64,000 nucleotides of DNA. Origin: Streptomyces sp. 549. GTDB taxonomy: Bacteria; Actinomycetota; Actinomycetes; Streptomycetales; Streptomycetaceae. The notes below the pieces were generated by a model. The model had not been told where the DNA came from. It saw nothing but the letters and a program-made list of their open reading frames with translations, and searched no databases. The stretch spans positions 1 through 64,000 of the forward strand of contig NZ_JASKMT010000019.1 of assembly GCF_030124175.1 (NCBI RefSeq), written 5' to 3'. This document shows positions 27,773-36,490 of this stretch, in pieces; position 1 is the stretch's first letter; every line of letters begins with the position of its first letter. The position numbers and the translations under genes were made by a program.

Positions 27773-29824
27773 GTGACGGATCAGGCGGTGCACACCGGTA
27801 CCCCCGCGACCAACGCCGGGGCAGGGACCTTCTTCGGCCGTGAGCGCGAACTGGACGCGCTGCGGGAGGACGTGGAGCGGGCCGGGCTCGACACGCTGGC
27901 CGGCCGTCCGGCCCCCCGGGCCCGGGTGCTGCTGATCGCCGGACGGCCCGGCTCGGGCCGCACCGCGCTGGCGGAGGAGTTCGCCCGCCGGGTCGCCGGG
28001 AACTACCCGGGCGGCGTGCTGCGGGCCCGCCTCACCGACCCCGGCGGGGCGGTGGTCCCGCTGGAGCGCGTCGCCCGCGACCTGCTCGACCTACTCGCCG
28101 TACCCGCTCCCGCCGGGGCCGGACCGGACGAGCTGACCGACGTGCTGCGCTCCGCGCTCGCCGAGCGCGGCACACTGCTGCTGCTCGACGACGTGGCCGC
28201 CGCCGAGCAACTCCTGGAGGTCGTCCCGGAGTCCCGCGACTGCCTGGTCGTGGCCACCGCCGAGGGGCCGCTGACCGGCGTGCCGGACGTGCGCCCCTGC
28301 ACGCTCGGCGGACTCGACTCCGCCGCGGCCGTACACATGCTCGCGGACCGGGCGGGCAGCGAGATCCGCATCACCGTCGACCCGCGCGCCGCCGAGGCGC
28401 TGGCCGACTGCTGCGGCCACCAGCCCGCCGCGCTGGCGCTCGCCGGGGGCTGGCTGGCAGCCCGTCCGCAGGTGTCGGTCCTGGACGCGGCCCGCCGCCT
28501 CGCCGCGCTCGGCGACGAGGCCCGGCCGGTCACCAGCGCGTTCCGCCTGGTGCACGAGTCGCTGCCGGCCGAGGCGGCCCGCACGCTGCGGCTGCTGTGC
28601 CTGGCGCCGGACGGCTACGTCGACGCGGCCCTCGCCGCTGGACTGGCCGGCTGCTCGGTACCGGCGGCGCAGCGCACCCTGGAGGACTTCGCCCGCCTGG
28701 GCCTGCTGGAACCCGCGGGGGAGGACGCCCACCGGGTCCCCGGATGGCTGGACCCGCTGCTGCGCGGACTGCTGGAGAACCGCGAGCGGCCCGCCGACGT
28801 CCTGCTGGCACGGGCGCGGCTGCTGGAGCGGGCGGTGCGGCTGCTGCACTCCTGCTGGGCGGTCACCGAGCCCGACGGCACCGAGGCCCGCCGTGAACTC
28901 GCCGAGCAGCCGCGTCCGCTGCGCTTCGGTTCGCCCGCCGCAGCCGCCCGCTGGCTGGACTCCCGGCTGCCGGCGCTGCTCGCCGCGGCCCGGCTCGCCG
29001 TCGCCGACGGCGAACTGGACACGCTGGCACGCCGGTTCATCGGCGCGCTGGCCCGTGCGCTCAACGCGCACCGCACGCCGGAGCAGGTGGCGCCGGAGCA
29101 GTACCGGCTGCACGAACTCGTGCTGTCGGTGGCACAGCGGCGGGGCCTGCACCGTGAGCGTGCCGCTGCGCTGCTGAACCTCGGCGACCTCGACGCCCGT
29201 ACCGGGCGGCTGCCCGACGCGCTGGCGCGCTATCGGGAGGCGCTGGCCGCATGCCGTGCCGACGAGGACGGCGACCCGCAGGCCGCGGTGCGGGCCATGG
29301 ACTCGATGGGTGGCACCTACGCGGAGCTCGACGACTGGCACCGGGCCGCCGACTGGTACGGGCGGGCGCTCGCCCAGTGCCAGGTACAGGGCGACCTGGA
29401 GGGAGTGGCCCGGCTGCACGGCCGCATCGGCGGCGTGCAGATCTATGCGGGGCAGTGGGGGGAGGCGCTGCACGCCTGGCGGGCTTCCGCGGCGGTGCAC
29501 CGCCGGCTGCGGAATCCGCAGGCGCAGGCGCGGGCCCTGAGCGAGGTGGCGCGGGTGCAGGAGTACGCGGGGCGTCCTCGGGAGGCCATGCGCAGCTGCC
29601 ACGACGCGCTGGGCCTGGCGACCGGGGCCGGGGACACCCGGCTGCAGGCGGCGCTGCGGCTGCGGCTGGCCGACACCTGCGAGCGGATGGGGGAGCCCGG
29701 CGACGCGCTCGCGCACCGCGCCGAGGCCGAGCGGCTGCTGGGGGAAACAGGCGATTCCGCCGCAGAAAGCCAGGCCACCTCAGAGGCGACCTGCGAAATC
29801 CATAGTGATCGCCAGAAAGGTTGA
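27773..29824 (+). CDS. STAND-like NTPase with TPR repeats, degenerate P-loop
   Basis: The 683-residue protein starts with a STAND/AAA-like NTPase region: FFGRERELDALR box, then a P-loop GRPGSGRT at residues 57-64 and a Walker B-like LLLLDDV. The middle (250-420) is helical, and the C-terminal half has TPR motifs (LLNLGDLDARTGRLPDALARYREAL, AVRAMDSMGGTYAELDDWHRA and following), so it resembles signal-transducing NTPases with a TPR sensor. The canonical Lys of Walker A is Arg (GSGRT), so ATP hydrolysis may be lost. A GTG 9 codons earlier is possible, but 27773 follows a clear TACGCT box at leaderless distance. No HTH domain is visible. Function unknown; it is conserved in Streptomyces between the nudix gene and ald as I recall. 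Confidence 0.8.
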   Translation: MTDQAVHTGTPATNAGAGTFFGRERELDALREDVERAGLDTLAGRPAPRARVLLIAGRPGSGRTALAEEFARRVAGNYPGGVLRARLTDPGGAVVPLERVARDLLDLLAVPAPAGAGPDELTDVLRSALAERGTLLLLDDVAAAEQLLEVVPESRDCLVVATAEGPLTGVPDVRPCTLGGLDSAAAVHMLADRAGSEIRITVDPRAAEALADCCGHQPAALALAGGWLAARPQVSVLDAARRLAALGDEARPVTSAFRLVHESLPAEAARTLRLLCLAPDGYVDAALAAGLAGCSVPAAQRTLEDFARLGLLEPAGEDAHRVPGWLDPLLRGLLENRERPADVLLARARLLERAVRLLHSCWAVTEPDGTEARRELAEQPRPLRFGSPAAAARWLDSRLPALLAAARLAVADGELDTLARRFIGALARALNAHRTPEQVAPEQYRLHELVLSVAQRRGLHRERAAALLNLGDLDARTGRLPDALARYREALAACRADEDGDPQAAVRAMDSMGGTYAELDDWHRAADWYGRALAQCQVQGDLEGVARLHGRIGGVQIYAGQWGEALHAWRASAAVHRRLRNPQAQARALSEVARVQEYAGRPREAMRSCHDALGLATGAGDTRLQAALRLRLADTCERMGEPGDALAHRAEAERLLGETGDSAAESQATSEATCEIHSDRQKG

Positions 29825-29974
29825 CCCTTTGTAAGGCTAGACAGCTGGAGATCCTTCATTAGACTGGCTGCGTTGAGGTTCTCCCGCTCACGTCCGGCAT
29901 GTCCTGACTATGGTGGTGTGAGTGGTTGAATCCCGGAATCTCCAGCACCCTCAGAGTCAAGGACCGTGATCGAC

Positions 29975-31090
29975 GTGAAGGTCGGTATCCCCCGCGAGGT
30001 CAAGAACAACGAGTTCCGCGTCGCCATCACCCCGGCGGGCGTGCACGAACTCGTCACAGGCGGCCACCAGGTCGTGGTGGAGCAGGGAGCCGGTCTCGGC
30101 TCCTCCATCCCGGACGAGGAGTACACCGCCGCCGGTGCCGCCATCCTTGGCACCGCCGACGAGGTCTGGGCCGCCGCCGACCTGCTGCTGAAGGTCAAGG
30201 AGCCCATCGCGGAGGAGTACCACCGGCTCCGCAAGGACCAGACGCTCTTCACCTACCTGCACCTCGCCGCGTCCCGCGAGTGCACCGACGCCCTGCTGGC
30301 GTCCGGCACCACCGCGATCGCCTACGAGACGGTGGAGACCGAGAGCCGGGCCCTGCCGCTGCTGGCGCCGATGTCCGAGGTCGCGGGCCGCATCGCGCCC
30401 CAGGTCGGTGCCTACCACCTGATGCGCTCGGCGGGCGGGCGCGGTGTGCTGCCCGGCGGTGTTCCGGGTGTCCCGGCGGGCAAGGCGGTCGTCATCGGCG
30501 GCGGCGTCTCCGGATGGAACGCCACCCAGATCGCCGTCGGTCTCGGCTTCCAGGTCACCCTGCTCGACAAGGACATCAACAAGCTGCGGGAGGCCGACCG
30601 CATCTTCGGCACCCGGGTGCGTGCCATCTCCTCCAACGCCTTCGAGCTGGAGAAGGCGGTGCTCGACGCCGACCTGGTGATCGGCGCGGTGCTGATCCCC
30701 GGTGCCAAGGCGCCGAAGCTGGTCACCAACGAGCTGGTGTCCCGGATGAAGCCGGGAAGTGTTCTTGTCGACATCGCCATCGACCAGGGCGGCTGCTTCG
30801 AGGACTCGCGTCCCACCACCCACGCGGAGCCGACCTTCCGGGTGCACGACTCGGTGTTCTACTGCGTCGCCAACATGCCCGGAGCCGTCCCGAACACATC
30901 CACCTACGCGCTGACCAACGCGACGCTGCCCTACATCGTGGAGCTGGCGAACCGCGGCTGGGTGGAGGCGCTGCGCCGGGACCCGGCACTGGCCAAGGGC
31001 CTCAACACCCATGACGGCCAGGTCGTCTACGGACCCGTCGCCCAGGCCCACGGGCTGGAGCACGTGGAGGCGCAGACCCTGCTCGGCTGA
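29975..31090 (+). CDS. ald: Alanine dehydrogenase
   Basis: This enzyme converts L-alanine to pyruvate and ammonia with NAD and the reverse. The 371-residue form has the exact family length. KVGIPREVKNNEFRVA opens the protein, LKVKEP and the HLAASRE segment form the substrate site, and VVIGGGVSGWNA is the NAD-binding Rossmann loop. GTG at 29975 is preferred because AAGGA lies 11 nt upstream and the family length fits. A GTG three codons earlier at 29966 is too close to the AAGGA. The terminator at 31140 ends the unit. In Streptomyces it supports alanine catabolism and growth under oxygen limitation. Confidence 0.95.
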   Translation: MKVGIPREVKNNEFRVAITPAGVHELVTGGHQVVVEQGAGLGSSIPDEEYTAAGAAILGTADEVWAAADLLLKVKEPIAEEYHRLRKDQTLFTYLHLAASRECTDALLASGTTAIAYETVETESRALPLLAPMSEVAGRIAPQVGAYHLMRSAGGRGVLPGGVPGVPAGKAVVIGGGVSGWNATQIAVGLGFQVTLLDKDINKLREADRIFGTRVRAISSNAFELEKAVLDADLVIGAVLIPGAKAPKLVTNELVSRMKPGSVLVDIAIDQGGCFEDSRPTTHAEPTFRVHDSVFYCVANMPGAVPNTSTYALTNATLPYIVELANRGWVEALRRDPALAKGLNTHDGQVVYGPVAQAHGLEHVEAQTLLG

Positions 31091-31139
31091 CCCCGTGCGG
31101 CGGTCGCGCGTCAAGTGCGGCCGTCAATACGGCCCCTCG

Positions 31140-31187
31140 CACGTCACCGGCCGGACCCCTTCGACCCGGGGTCCGGCCGGTGACGTG
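31140..31187 (+). terminator. Strong hairpin terminator after ald
   Basis: A perfect 20-bp stem (31140-31159 with 31168-31187) with an 8-nt loop begins 50 bp after the ald stop. No T-tract follows, which is normal in Streptomyces. Confidence 0.88.
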
Positions 31188-31438
31188 TGCTTCGCTCCTG
31201 ACGGGTGGTCAACTCGTCGTGAAGATAACCGTTCAACCGATTCGCGACCCCGCAAAACCTCCTGTACGAGTGCCTTGCGCCCTTGACAACGGGGGGTTCG
31301 GTTGCGGACACATCGGGCCGTCTCCGACGGATTGTGTTGCTGCGGACCACCGACACGCCATAGAGTCGCCAAACGTCGGCAAGGTGCCACGCTGACCTGT
31401 CTAGAAGTTTCCTGGTCGCCAAGGAGGTAAGACGACTT
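31188..31438 (+). promoter_or_regulatory. parA promoter region
   Basis: This part of the 348-base gap holds a good sigma-70-type promoter: TTGCTG at 31337-31342, 18 bp, TAGAGT at 31361-31366. A start near 31373 gives a leader of about 65 nt with AAGGAGGT at 31421-31428, an almost ideal ribosome site. A lone TTGACA at 31284 has no matching -10. I see no parS-like TGTTTCACGTGAAACA site. Confidence 0.7.
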
Positions 31439-32620
31439 GTGAATGAGTCGACAATTACTCCCGGAGGTGGTCAACCAGGACCGCTCACGCCGGGCCGGGA
31501 AGCCGAAGGGTTCCGGGCTGTCGGTTCCGTAGCTGTCCGCACCTTCACCTCCCACCAGGACCAGTCGAGCATGACAGCCCACCAGAGCACGGACGGATCC
31601 CACGTGAACGCCATGGCCGGCGACCGTGCGGACGGTCACGGCGACCGTCTGACGGCCTATGAAGAACCGCACATCGGTGATCTGCCCGAAGGGCATTTCT
31701 ACGATCCCGACGCGGAGTTCGAACCCGACCCCGAGTACGCGGCGACCCTCGCGCCCGACGCCGCGCGCCAGCGCCGCGAGCGCATCGGCCCCACCGGGCG
31801 CCCGCTGCCGTACTTCCCGATCCCCGGCCCCGTCGCCGAGCACGGACCGGCGAAGATCATCGCGATGTGCAACCAGAAGGGCGGGGTGGGCAAGACCACC
31901 TCGACCATCAACCTGGGCGCCGCGCTCGCCGAGTACGGACGCCGGGTCCTGCTGGTCGACTTCGACCCGCAGGGCGCGCTCTCCGTCGGACTCGGCGTCA
32001 ACCCGATGGAACTCGACCTCACCGTCTACAACCTGCTCATGGAGCGGGGCATGGCAGCCGACGAGGTACTGCTGAAGACGGCCGTGGCGGGCATGGACCT
32101 GCTGCCCAGCAACATCGACCTGTCGGCCGCCGAGGTCCAGCTGGTCAGCGAGGTCGCCCGGGAGTCCACGCTCCAGCGCGCCCTGCAACCGCTGCTGCCC
32201 GACTACGACTTCATCGTCATCGACTGCCAGCCCTCGCTGGGCCTGCTCACCGTGAACGCGCTCACCGCCGCCCACAAGGTGATCGTGCCGCTGGAGTGCG
32301 AGTTCTTCGCGCTGCGCGGAGTCGCGCTGCTCACCGAGACGATCGAGAAGGTGCAGGAGCGGCTCAACCCGGAACTGGAGCTCGACGGCATCCTGGCCAC
32401 CATGTACGACTCCCGTACCGTGCACAGCCGCGAGGTGCTGGCCCGCGTGGTCGAGGCGTTCGACGACAGCGTCTACCACACCGTCATCGGACGCACGGTC
32501 CGCTTCCCCGAGACCACCGTCGCCGGGGAGCCCATCACCACCTACGCCTCCAACTCCGTCGGTGCCGCCGCCTACCGCCAGCTCGCCAGGGAGGTGCTCG
32601 CCCGGTGCCACGCCGAGTGA
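31439..32620 (+). CDS. ParA-family ATPase
   Basis: ParA/Soj-type ATPases bind nucleoid DNA and move or position cargo. The 393-residue protein has a deviant Walker A KGGVGKTT at residues 147-154 (Lys147 as the signature lysine), a DFDPQGALS motif and the DCQPSLGLLTVNAL Walker B region. The first 140 residues are a disordered, charged extension unlike canonical ParA. It is not beside parB or oriC, so it is a second ParA of the cell. It is followed by a GTGA-overlapping small gene and then scpA and scpB, which suggests a role in chromosome organisation. The GTG start has a near-perfect AAGGAGGT 10 nt upstream. Confidence 0.92.
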   Translation: MNESTITPGGGQPGPLTPGREAEGFRAVGSVAVRTFTSHQDQSSMTAHQSTDGSHVNAMAGDRADGHGDRLTAYEEPHIGDLPEGHFYDPDAEFEPDPEYAATLAPDAARQRRERIGPTGRPLPYFPIPGPVAEHGPAKIIAMCNQKGGVGKTTSTINLGAALAEYGRRVLLVDFDPQGALSVGLGVNPMELDLTVYNLLMERGMAADEVLLKTAVAGMDLLPSNIDLSAAEVQLVSEVARESTLQRALQPLLPDYDFIVIDCQPSLGLLTVNALTAAHKVIVPLECEFFALRGVALLTETIEKVQERLNPELELDGILATMYDSRTVHSREVLARVVEAFDDSVYHTVIGRTVRFPETTVAGEPITTYASNSVGAAAYRQLAREVLARCHAE

Positions 32621-33177
32621 GTCTCCCGGCAGCCGACGAACTGTTCCGCACCACCGGGGGTCCGGGTGTCCAGCCCTCCTCCTCCCGGCAGCACGTCAAC
32701 GGCGACACCCAGCCCGGCGGTTCGGGCGTCCGGATGCCCCCGCCGGCCGGTGAGGCGGCGCCCGCCGCGGAACCCGGCGCAGCCGAGGGCGGCGAGGCAC
32801 CCGGCCGCGGCGACGCGGCCGAGCCGGCGTCCGGCCGTGACGTTCCGGCCGCCCGCAGCGCGTCCGGCGGGCCGGAGCAGGGCACACGCGCCGACTCCGC
32901 CGCCGGCAAGGGCCGCCAGGCCGCCGGTGGTTCCCGCCGGGGCCGCGCCGCTCCGCGCCGGCCCAGCGGGCGCGAACGGCACGACGAGAAGATCACGGTC
33001 TACGTCTCCGCCGAGGAGCTGATGGACCTGGAGCACGCCCGGCTGGTGCTGCGCGGCGAGCACGGGCTCGCCGTGGACCGCGGACGGATCGTGCGCGAGG
33101 CGGTGGCCGTCGTGCTCGCCGACCTGGAGTCGCGCGGTGACGCCAGCATCCTGGTCCGGAGGCTCCGCGGCCGGTGA
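32617..33177 (+). CDS. RHH-like protein, possible partner of ParA
   Basis: The 186-residue protein has a disordered N-terminus (Ala/Gly/Glu/Pro-rich, 1-120) and a C-terminal fold from about residue 125 with KITVYVSAEELMDLEHARL and GLAVDRGRIVREAVAVVLADLE. A short strand followed by two helices resembles ribbon-helix-helix DNA-binding domains, which occur in ParB-like centromere-binding proteins of plasmids. This is an inference from the pattern only. The GTG at 32617 overlaps the parA stop (GTGA), so the two proteins are made together. A GTG at 32605 is an alternative start. Confidence 0.78.
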   Translation: MSLPAADELFRTTGGPGVQPSSSRQHVNGDTQPGGSGVRMPPPAGEAAPAAEPGAAEGGEAPGRGDAAEPASGRDVPAARSASGGPEQGTRADSAAGKGRQAAGGSRRGRAAPRRPSGRERHDEKITVYVSAEELMDLEHARLVLRGEHGLAVDRGRIVREAVAVVLADLESRGDASILVRRLRGR

Positions 33178-33208
33178 GCCGGTTCCGGAACAGACCGGGC
33201 CGGCGGGG

Positions 33209-33214
33209 TAATCT
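33209..33214 (+). promoter_or_regulatory. -10 box of likely leaderless scpA mRNA
   Basis: TAATCT lies 8 nt before the ATG at 33223, and no Shine-Dalgarno sequence is visible. scpAB may therefore be transcribed on its own as well as with parA. Confidence 0.55.
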
Positions 33215-33222
33215 GCCCCGCA

Positions 33223-34371
33223 ATGACCGAGTCCGAGGCACCTGTGCCGCCGTCCCCACCGCCCCGCAGGAGGGCGCTGGGCGGCGGCCCCGGCAGCCCC
33301 GGCGCGACCCGGCCGGCCGGACCGGCCGCCGCCCCACCGGACGGGCCCGCTCCGGCGGCCGAGGCGCCCGCTGAGCGGCCCCCCGCCCGACCCGCGGACC
33401 CCGAGCCGCCCCCGCCGCCCGCGACCGGCCCTGACCGCTCCCCGCCCCCGGAGCCGCCCGCGACCGGGGACGCCGCCGCCGAGGCCCCGCCCGCTGACGA
33501 CCCGCCGGCCGAGGACGAGGCCGGTGACGGGCGCTTCCGCGTCGTCCTGGACAACTTCGAGGGCCCCTTCGACCTGCTGCTCCAGCTCATCGCCAAGCAC
33601 CGCATGGACGTCACCGAGGTGGCCCTCTCCCGGGTGACGGACGAGTTCATGGCGCACCTGCGGGCCATGGGCTCCGACTGGGACCTCGACCAGACCACCG
33701 AGTTCCTCGTGGTGGCCGCCACCCTGCTCGACCTCAAGGCGGCGCGGCTGCTGCCGTCCGCCGAGGTCGAGGACGAGGGCGACCTCGCCCTGCTGGAGGC
33801 GCGCGACCTGCTGTTCGCCCGGCTGCTCCAGTACCGGGCCTACCGGGAGATCGCCGCGATCTTCGCCGACCGGCTGCAGGACGAGTCCCGCCGCCACCCC
33901 AGGACCGTCGGCCTGGAACCCCACCTGGCCGCGCTGCTGCCCGACGTGGTGATCAGCATCGGTCCGGAGGGCTTCGCCCGCCTCGCCGTCAAGGCCATGC
34001 AGCCCAAGCCGAAGCCGCAGGTATTCGTCGACCACATCCACGCCCCGCTGGTCAGCGTGCGCGAGCAGGCCGAGGTGGTGATGGCACGGCTCCGCGAGCA
34101 GGGCGAGGCGAGCTTCGAGCAGCTCACCGCAGACGCCCCCGACACCCTCACCGTCGTCGCCCGCTTCCTCGCACTGCTGGAGCTGTACCGCGAACGGGTC
34201 GTCACGCTCGACCAGCCCGAGGCGCTGGCCACGCTCACCGTGCGCTGGAGCGCTCCGGCCGACGCCCGTCCGCAGGTCACCGACGAGTTCGACCAGGAGC
34301 CGCCGGCCCCGCCCGGCCCCGCGCCGGGGGGCGCCGCCCCCGACGCCGACCCGCAGGAGGCCCGCCCGTGA
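33223..34371 (+). CDS. scpA: Segregation and condensation protein ScpA
   Basis: ScpA is the kleisin that links the two SMC heads in bacterial condensin. The 382-residue protein has a Pro/Ala/Gly-rich extension of about 103 residues that ordinary ScpA lacks, then the kleisin core from FRVVLDNFEGPFDLLLQLI to the C-terminal winged helix (SFEQLTADAPDTLTVVARFLALLELYR). The ATG at 33223 is chosen. If it were instead an internal start, the extension would shrink. The scpB gene overlaps it by 4 bp (GTGA), so ScpA and ScpB are made in step. Confidence 0.95.
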   Translation: MTESEAPVPPSPPPRRRALGGGPGSPGATRPAGPAAAPPDGPAPAAEAPAERPPARPADPEPPPPPATGPDRSPPPEPPATGDAAAEAPPADDPPAEDEAGDGRFRVVLDNFEGPFDLLLQLIAKHRMDVTEVALSRVTDEFMAHLRAMGSDWDLDQTTEFLVVAATLLDLKAARLLPSAEVEDEGDLALLEARDLLFARLLQYRAYREIAAIFADRLQDESRRHPRTVGLEPHLAALLPDVVISIGPEGFARLAVKAMQPKPKPQVFVDHIHAPLVSVREQAEVVMARLREQGEASFEQLTADAPDTLTVVARFLALLELYRERVVTLDQPEALATLTVRWSAPADARPQVTDEFDQEPPAPPGPAPGGAAPDADPQEARP

Positions 34372-35009
34372 GCGGTACCGCCACCCCGTCCCCGCCGCCC
34401 TCCGGCCCCGGGCCGGTCGCCGACCTGGAACTGAAACCCGCCCTGGAGGCGGTGCTGATGGTGGTGGACGAGCCCGCCACCGAGGAGCACCTGGCCCGCG
34501 TCCTTCAGCGCCCCCGCAGGGCCGTCGCGGACGCCCTGCGCGAACTCGCCGACGAGTACACCCGGCAGGGCCGCGGATTCGAGCTTCGGCAGGTCGCCGG
34601 CGGCTGGCGCTACTCCACCCGCGACACCTACGCGGAGGCGGTCGAGAGCTTCGCGCTGGACGGCCAGCAGGCGCGGCTGACGCAGGCAGCGCTGGAGACG
34701 CTGGCGGTCGTCGCCTACCGCCAGCCGGTCAGCCGTTCACGGGTCTCCGCGGTGCGCGGAGTGAACTGCGACGGCGTCATGCGGACCCTGCTCCAGCGCG
34801 GTCTGGTGGCGGAGGCGGGCACCGAACCCGAAACAGGTGCGATCCTGTACGTGACGACGCACTACTTCCTGGAGCGGATGGGCCTGCGCGGCCTGGACGA
34901 GCTGCCGGAGCTCGCGCCCTTCCTACCCGAAGCGGACGCGGTGGAGGGCGAGAGCAGGGAAGGGGTGCCGTCGTTCGACGTAGACGACAGCGGCGACACC
35001 CAGACCTAA
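34368..35009 (+). CDS. scpB: Segregation and condensation protein ScpB
   Basis: ScpB dimers cap ScpA in the SMC complex. The 213-residue protein has the two winged-helix modules of the family (LKPALEAVLMVVDEPATEEHLARVLQ, then ALETLAVVAYRQPVSRSRVSAVRGV), about the usual length with a short acidic C-terminal tail. GTG at 34368 overlaps the scpA stop. The rluB gene follows after 12 bp, in the same direction, which is the common actinobacterial order scpA-scpB-rluB. Confidence 0.95.
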   Translation: MSGTATPSPPPSGPGPVADLELKPALEAVLMVVDEPATEEHLARVLQRPRRAVADALRELADEYTRQGRGFELRQVAGGWRYSTRDTYAEAVESFALDGQQARLTQAALETLAVVAYRQPVSRSRVSAVRGVNCDGVMRTLLQRGLVAEAGTEPETGAILYVTTHYFLERMGLRGLDELPELAPFLPEADAVEGESREGVPSFDVDDSGDTQT

Positions 35010-35021
35010 GACGGAAACTTG

Positions 35022-36017
35022 ATGCGAAGCAGCGGCAGTAGCGGCAGTAACGGCAACCGGAACAGCAACCGGGGCGCGGGCAGCAGCCGCGACAAGAAGC
35101 AGCAGTCCTCCTCGGGACGTCCCCGCCCGGAGGAGCGGCGCTACACCTCGGACGGCAACCGGGGAGCGGCGAAGGGCGGCCCGCGCAAGCGGTCCACGCC
35201 GGCCCGCCCGCGGGAGCTGGACGCCCAGATCGAGGAGCGCAACCGCGCCCGCTACGACACCCCCCGGCCCAAGACGCCGAAGACCTTCGGCGAGCAGGAG
35301 GGCGAGCGCCTGCAGAAGGTGCTGGCCCGGGCCGGCATGGGCTCCCGGCGGGCCTGCGAGGAGCTCATCGAGCGCGCGCGGGTCGAGGTCAACGGCCAGG
35401 TCGTCGTCGAGCAGGGCATGCGCGTCGATCCGGAGAAGGACGAGATCAAGGTCGACGGCCTGACGGTCGCCACCCAGGCGCACCTGTTCTTCGCGCTGAA
35501 CAAGCCGGCCGGTGTGGTCGCCTCCATGGAGGACCCCGAGGGCCGGCAGTGCCTGGGGGACTACGTGAACAACCGCGAGACGCGGCTGTTCCACGTCGGC
35601 CGCCTCGACACCGAGACCGAGGGCATCATCCTGCTCACCAACCACGGCGAGCTGGCCCACCGCCTCACCCACCCCCGCTACGGCGTGCGCAAGACCTACC
35701 TCGCCGCCATCCAGGGGCCGATCCCCCGGGACCTGGGCAAGCGGCTCAAGGACGGCATCAAGCTGGAGGACGGCTACGCCCGCGCCGACCACTTCAAGGT
35801 GGTGGAGAACACCGGCAAGAACTACCTCGTCGAGGTCTCCCTGCACGAGGGCCGCAAGCACATCGTGCGCCGCATGCTCGCCGAGGCCGGCTTCCCGGTC
35901 GACAAGCTGGTCCGCACCCGGTTCGGCCCGATCCCGCTGGGCGACCAGAAGTCCGGCTGGCTGCGCCGTATGACCAACACCGAGGTCGGCATGCTGATGA
36001 AGGAGGTCGGCCTGTAG
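35022..36017 (+). CDS. 23S rRNA pseudouridine synthase (RsuA/RluB family)
   Basis: This enzyme isomerises uridine to pseudouridine in rRNA, in the RsuA/RluB group. The 331-residue protein has a basic, Ser/Gly/Asn-rich tail of about 95 residues at the N-terminus, an S4 RNA-binding domain (RLQKVLARAGMGSRRACEEL) and the catalytic domain with the nucleophile Asp196 in GRLDTETEGIILLTN. ATG at 35022 has weak ribosome-binding sequence; a TTG one codon earlier is possible. It is in the scpAB operon. A hairpin spans the stop codon. Confidence 0.92.
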   Translation: MRSSGSSGSNGNRNSNRGAGSSRDKKQQSSSGRPRPEERRYTSDGNRGAAKGGPRKRSTPARPRELDAQIEERNRARYDTPRPKTPKTFGEQEGERLQKVLARAGMGSRRACEELIERARVEVNGQVVVEQGMRVDPEKDEIKVDGLTVATQAHLFFALNKPAGVVASMEDPEGRQCLGDYVNNRETRLFHVGRLDTETEGIILLTNHGELAHRLTHPRYGVRKTYLAAIQGPIPRDLGKRLKDGIKLEDGYARADHFKVVENTGKNYLVEVSLHEGRKHIVRRMLAEAGFPVDKLVRTRFGPIPLGDQKSGWLRRMTNTEVGMLMKEVGL

Positions 36018-36026
36018 GCCGACCTC
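36003..36026 (+). terminator. Hairpin across the rluB-type stop codon
   Basis: A 10-bp perfect stem (GAGGTCGGCC, 36003-36012, with 36017-36026) and a TGTA loop contain the TAG stop. It may stop transcription or slow 3' decay, and it separates the scp operon from aroH. Confidence 0.6.
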
Positions 36027-36127
36027 GACGGGCGCCCCCGGCTGTGCGGCCGGCGGCGTGCGGGGCAGGCACACCCGGGGCGGCGGACCGCCGGGTGCGT
36101 GCACGGAAACGAGGAGGAGAGCGGACA

Positions 36128-36490
36128 GTGGCGGTACGAGCGGTGCGGGGCGCCGTGCAACTGGAGAGGGACGACGCGGGGGAGATGCACGCGCGCGTCG
36201 CCGAGCTGCTGGCGGCCGTGCTGGAGCGCAACGCGCTCGGCACGGACGACCTGATCAGCATCTGGTTCACCGCCACCCCCGACCTGCGCAGCGACTTCCC
36301 CGCCGCGGCGGCCCGCAGCACCGGGCTGGCGGACGTGCCGCTCATCTGCGCCCAGGAACTCGACATCCCCGGCGCCATGCCGCGTGTGGTGCGGCTGCTC
36401 GCCCATGTCGAGACCGACCTGCCCAGAACAGCCGTGTCGCACGTCTACCTCGGCGCGGCTGCCGCACTCCGCAAGGACATCGCCCAGTAA
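36128..36490 (+). CDS. aroH: Chorismate mutase, AroH class
   Basis: This enzyme converts chorismate to prephenate in phenylalanine and tyrosine synthesis. At 120 residues it fits the small trimeric AroH type, not the AroQ helical type. Active-site residues of the Bacillus enzyme are seen: Arg7 in VRAVRGA, Cys74 and Glu77 in LICAQEL, and Arg89 in VVRL. GTG at 36128 has GGAGGAG 8 nt upstream. Its stop overlaps the start of tyrA by one base, so prephenate is passed to the enzyme encoded next. Confidence 0.94.
   Translation: MAVRAVRGAVQLERDDAGEMHARVAELLAAVLERNALGTDDLISIWFTATPDLRSDFPAAAARSTGLADVPLICAQELDIPGAMPRVVRLLAHVETDLPRTAVSHVYLGAAAALRKDIAQ

Noticed and set aside
31188..31438. parS centromere site for the ParA system
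   Set aside because: No TGTTTCACGTGAAACA-like palindrome is present here or in the rest of the 31-41 kb block.
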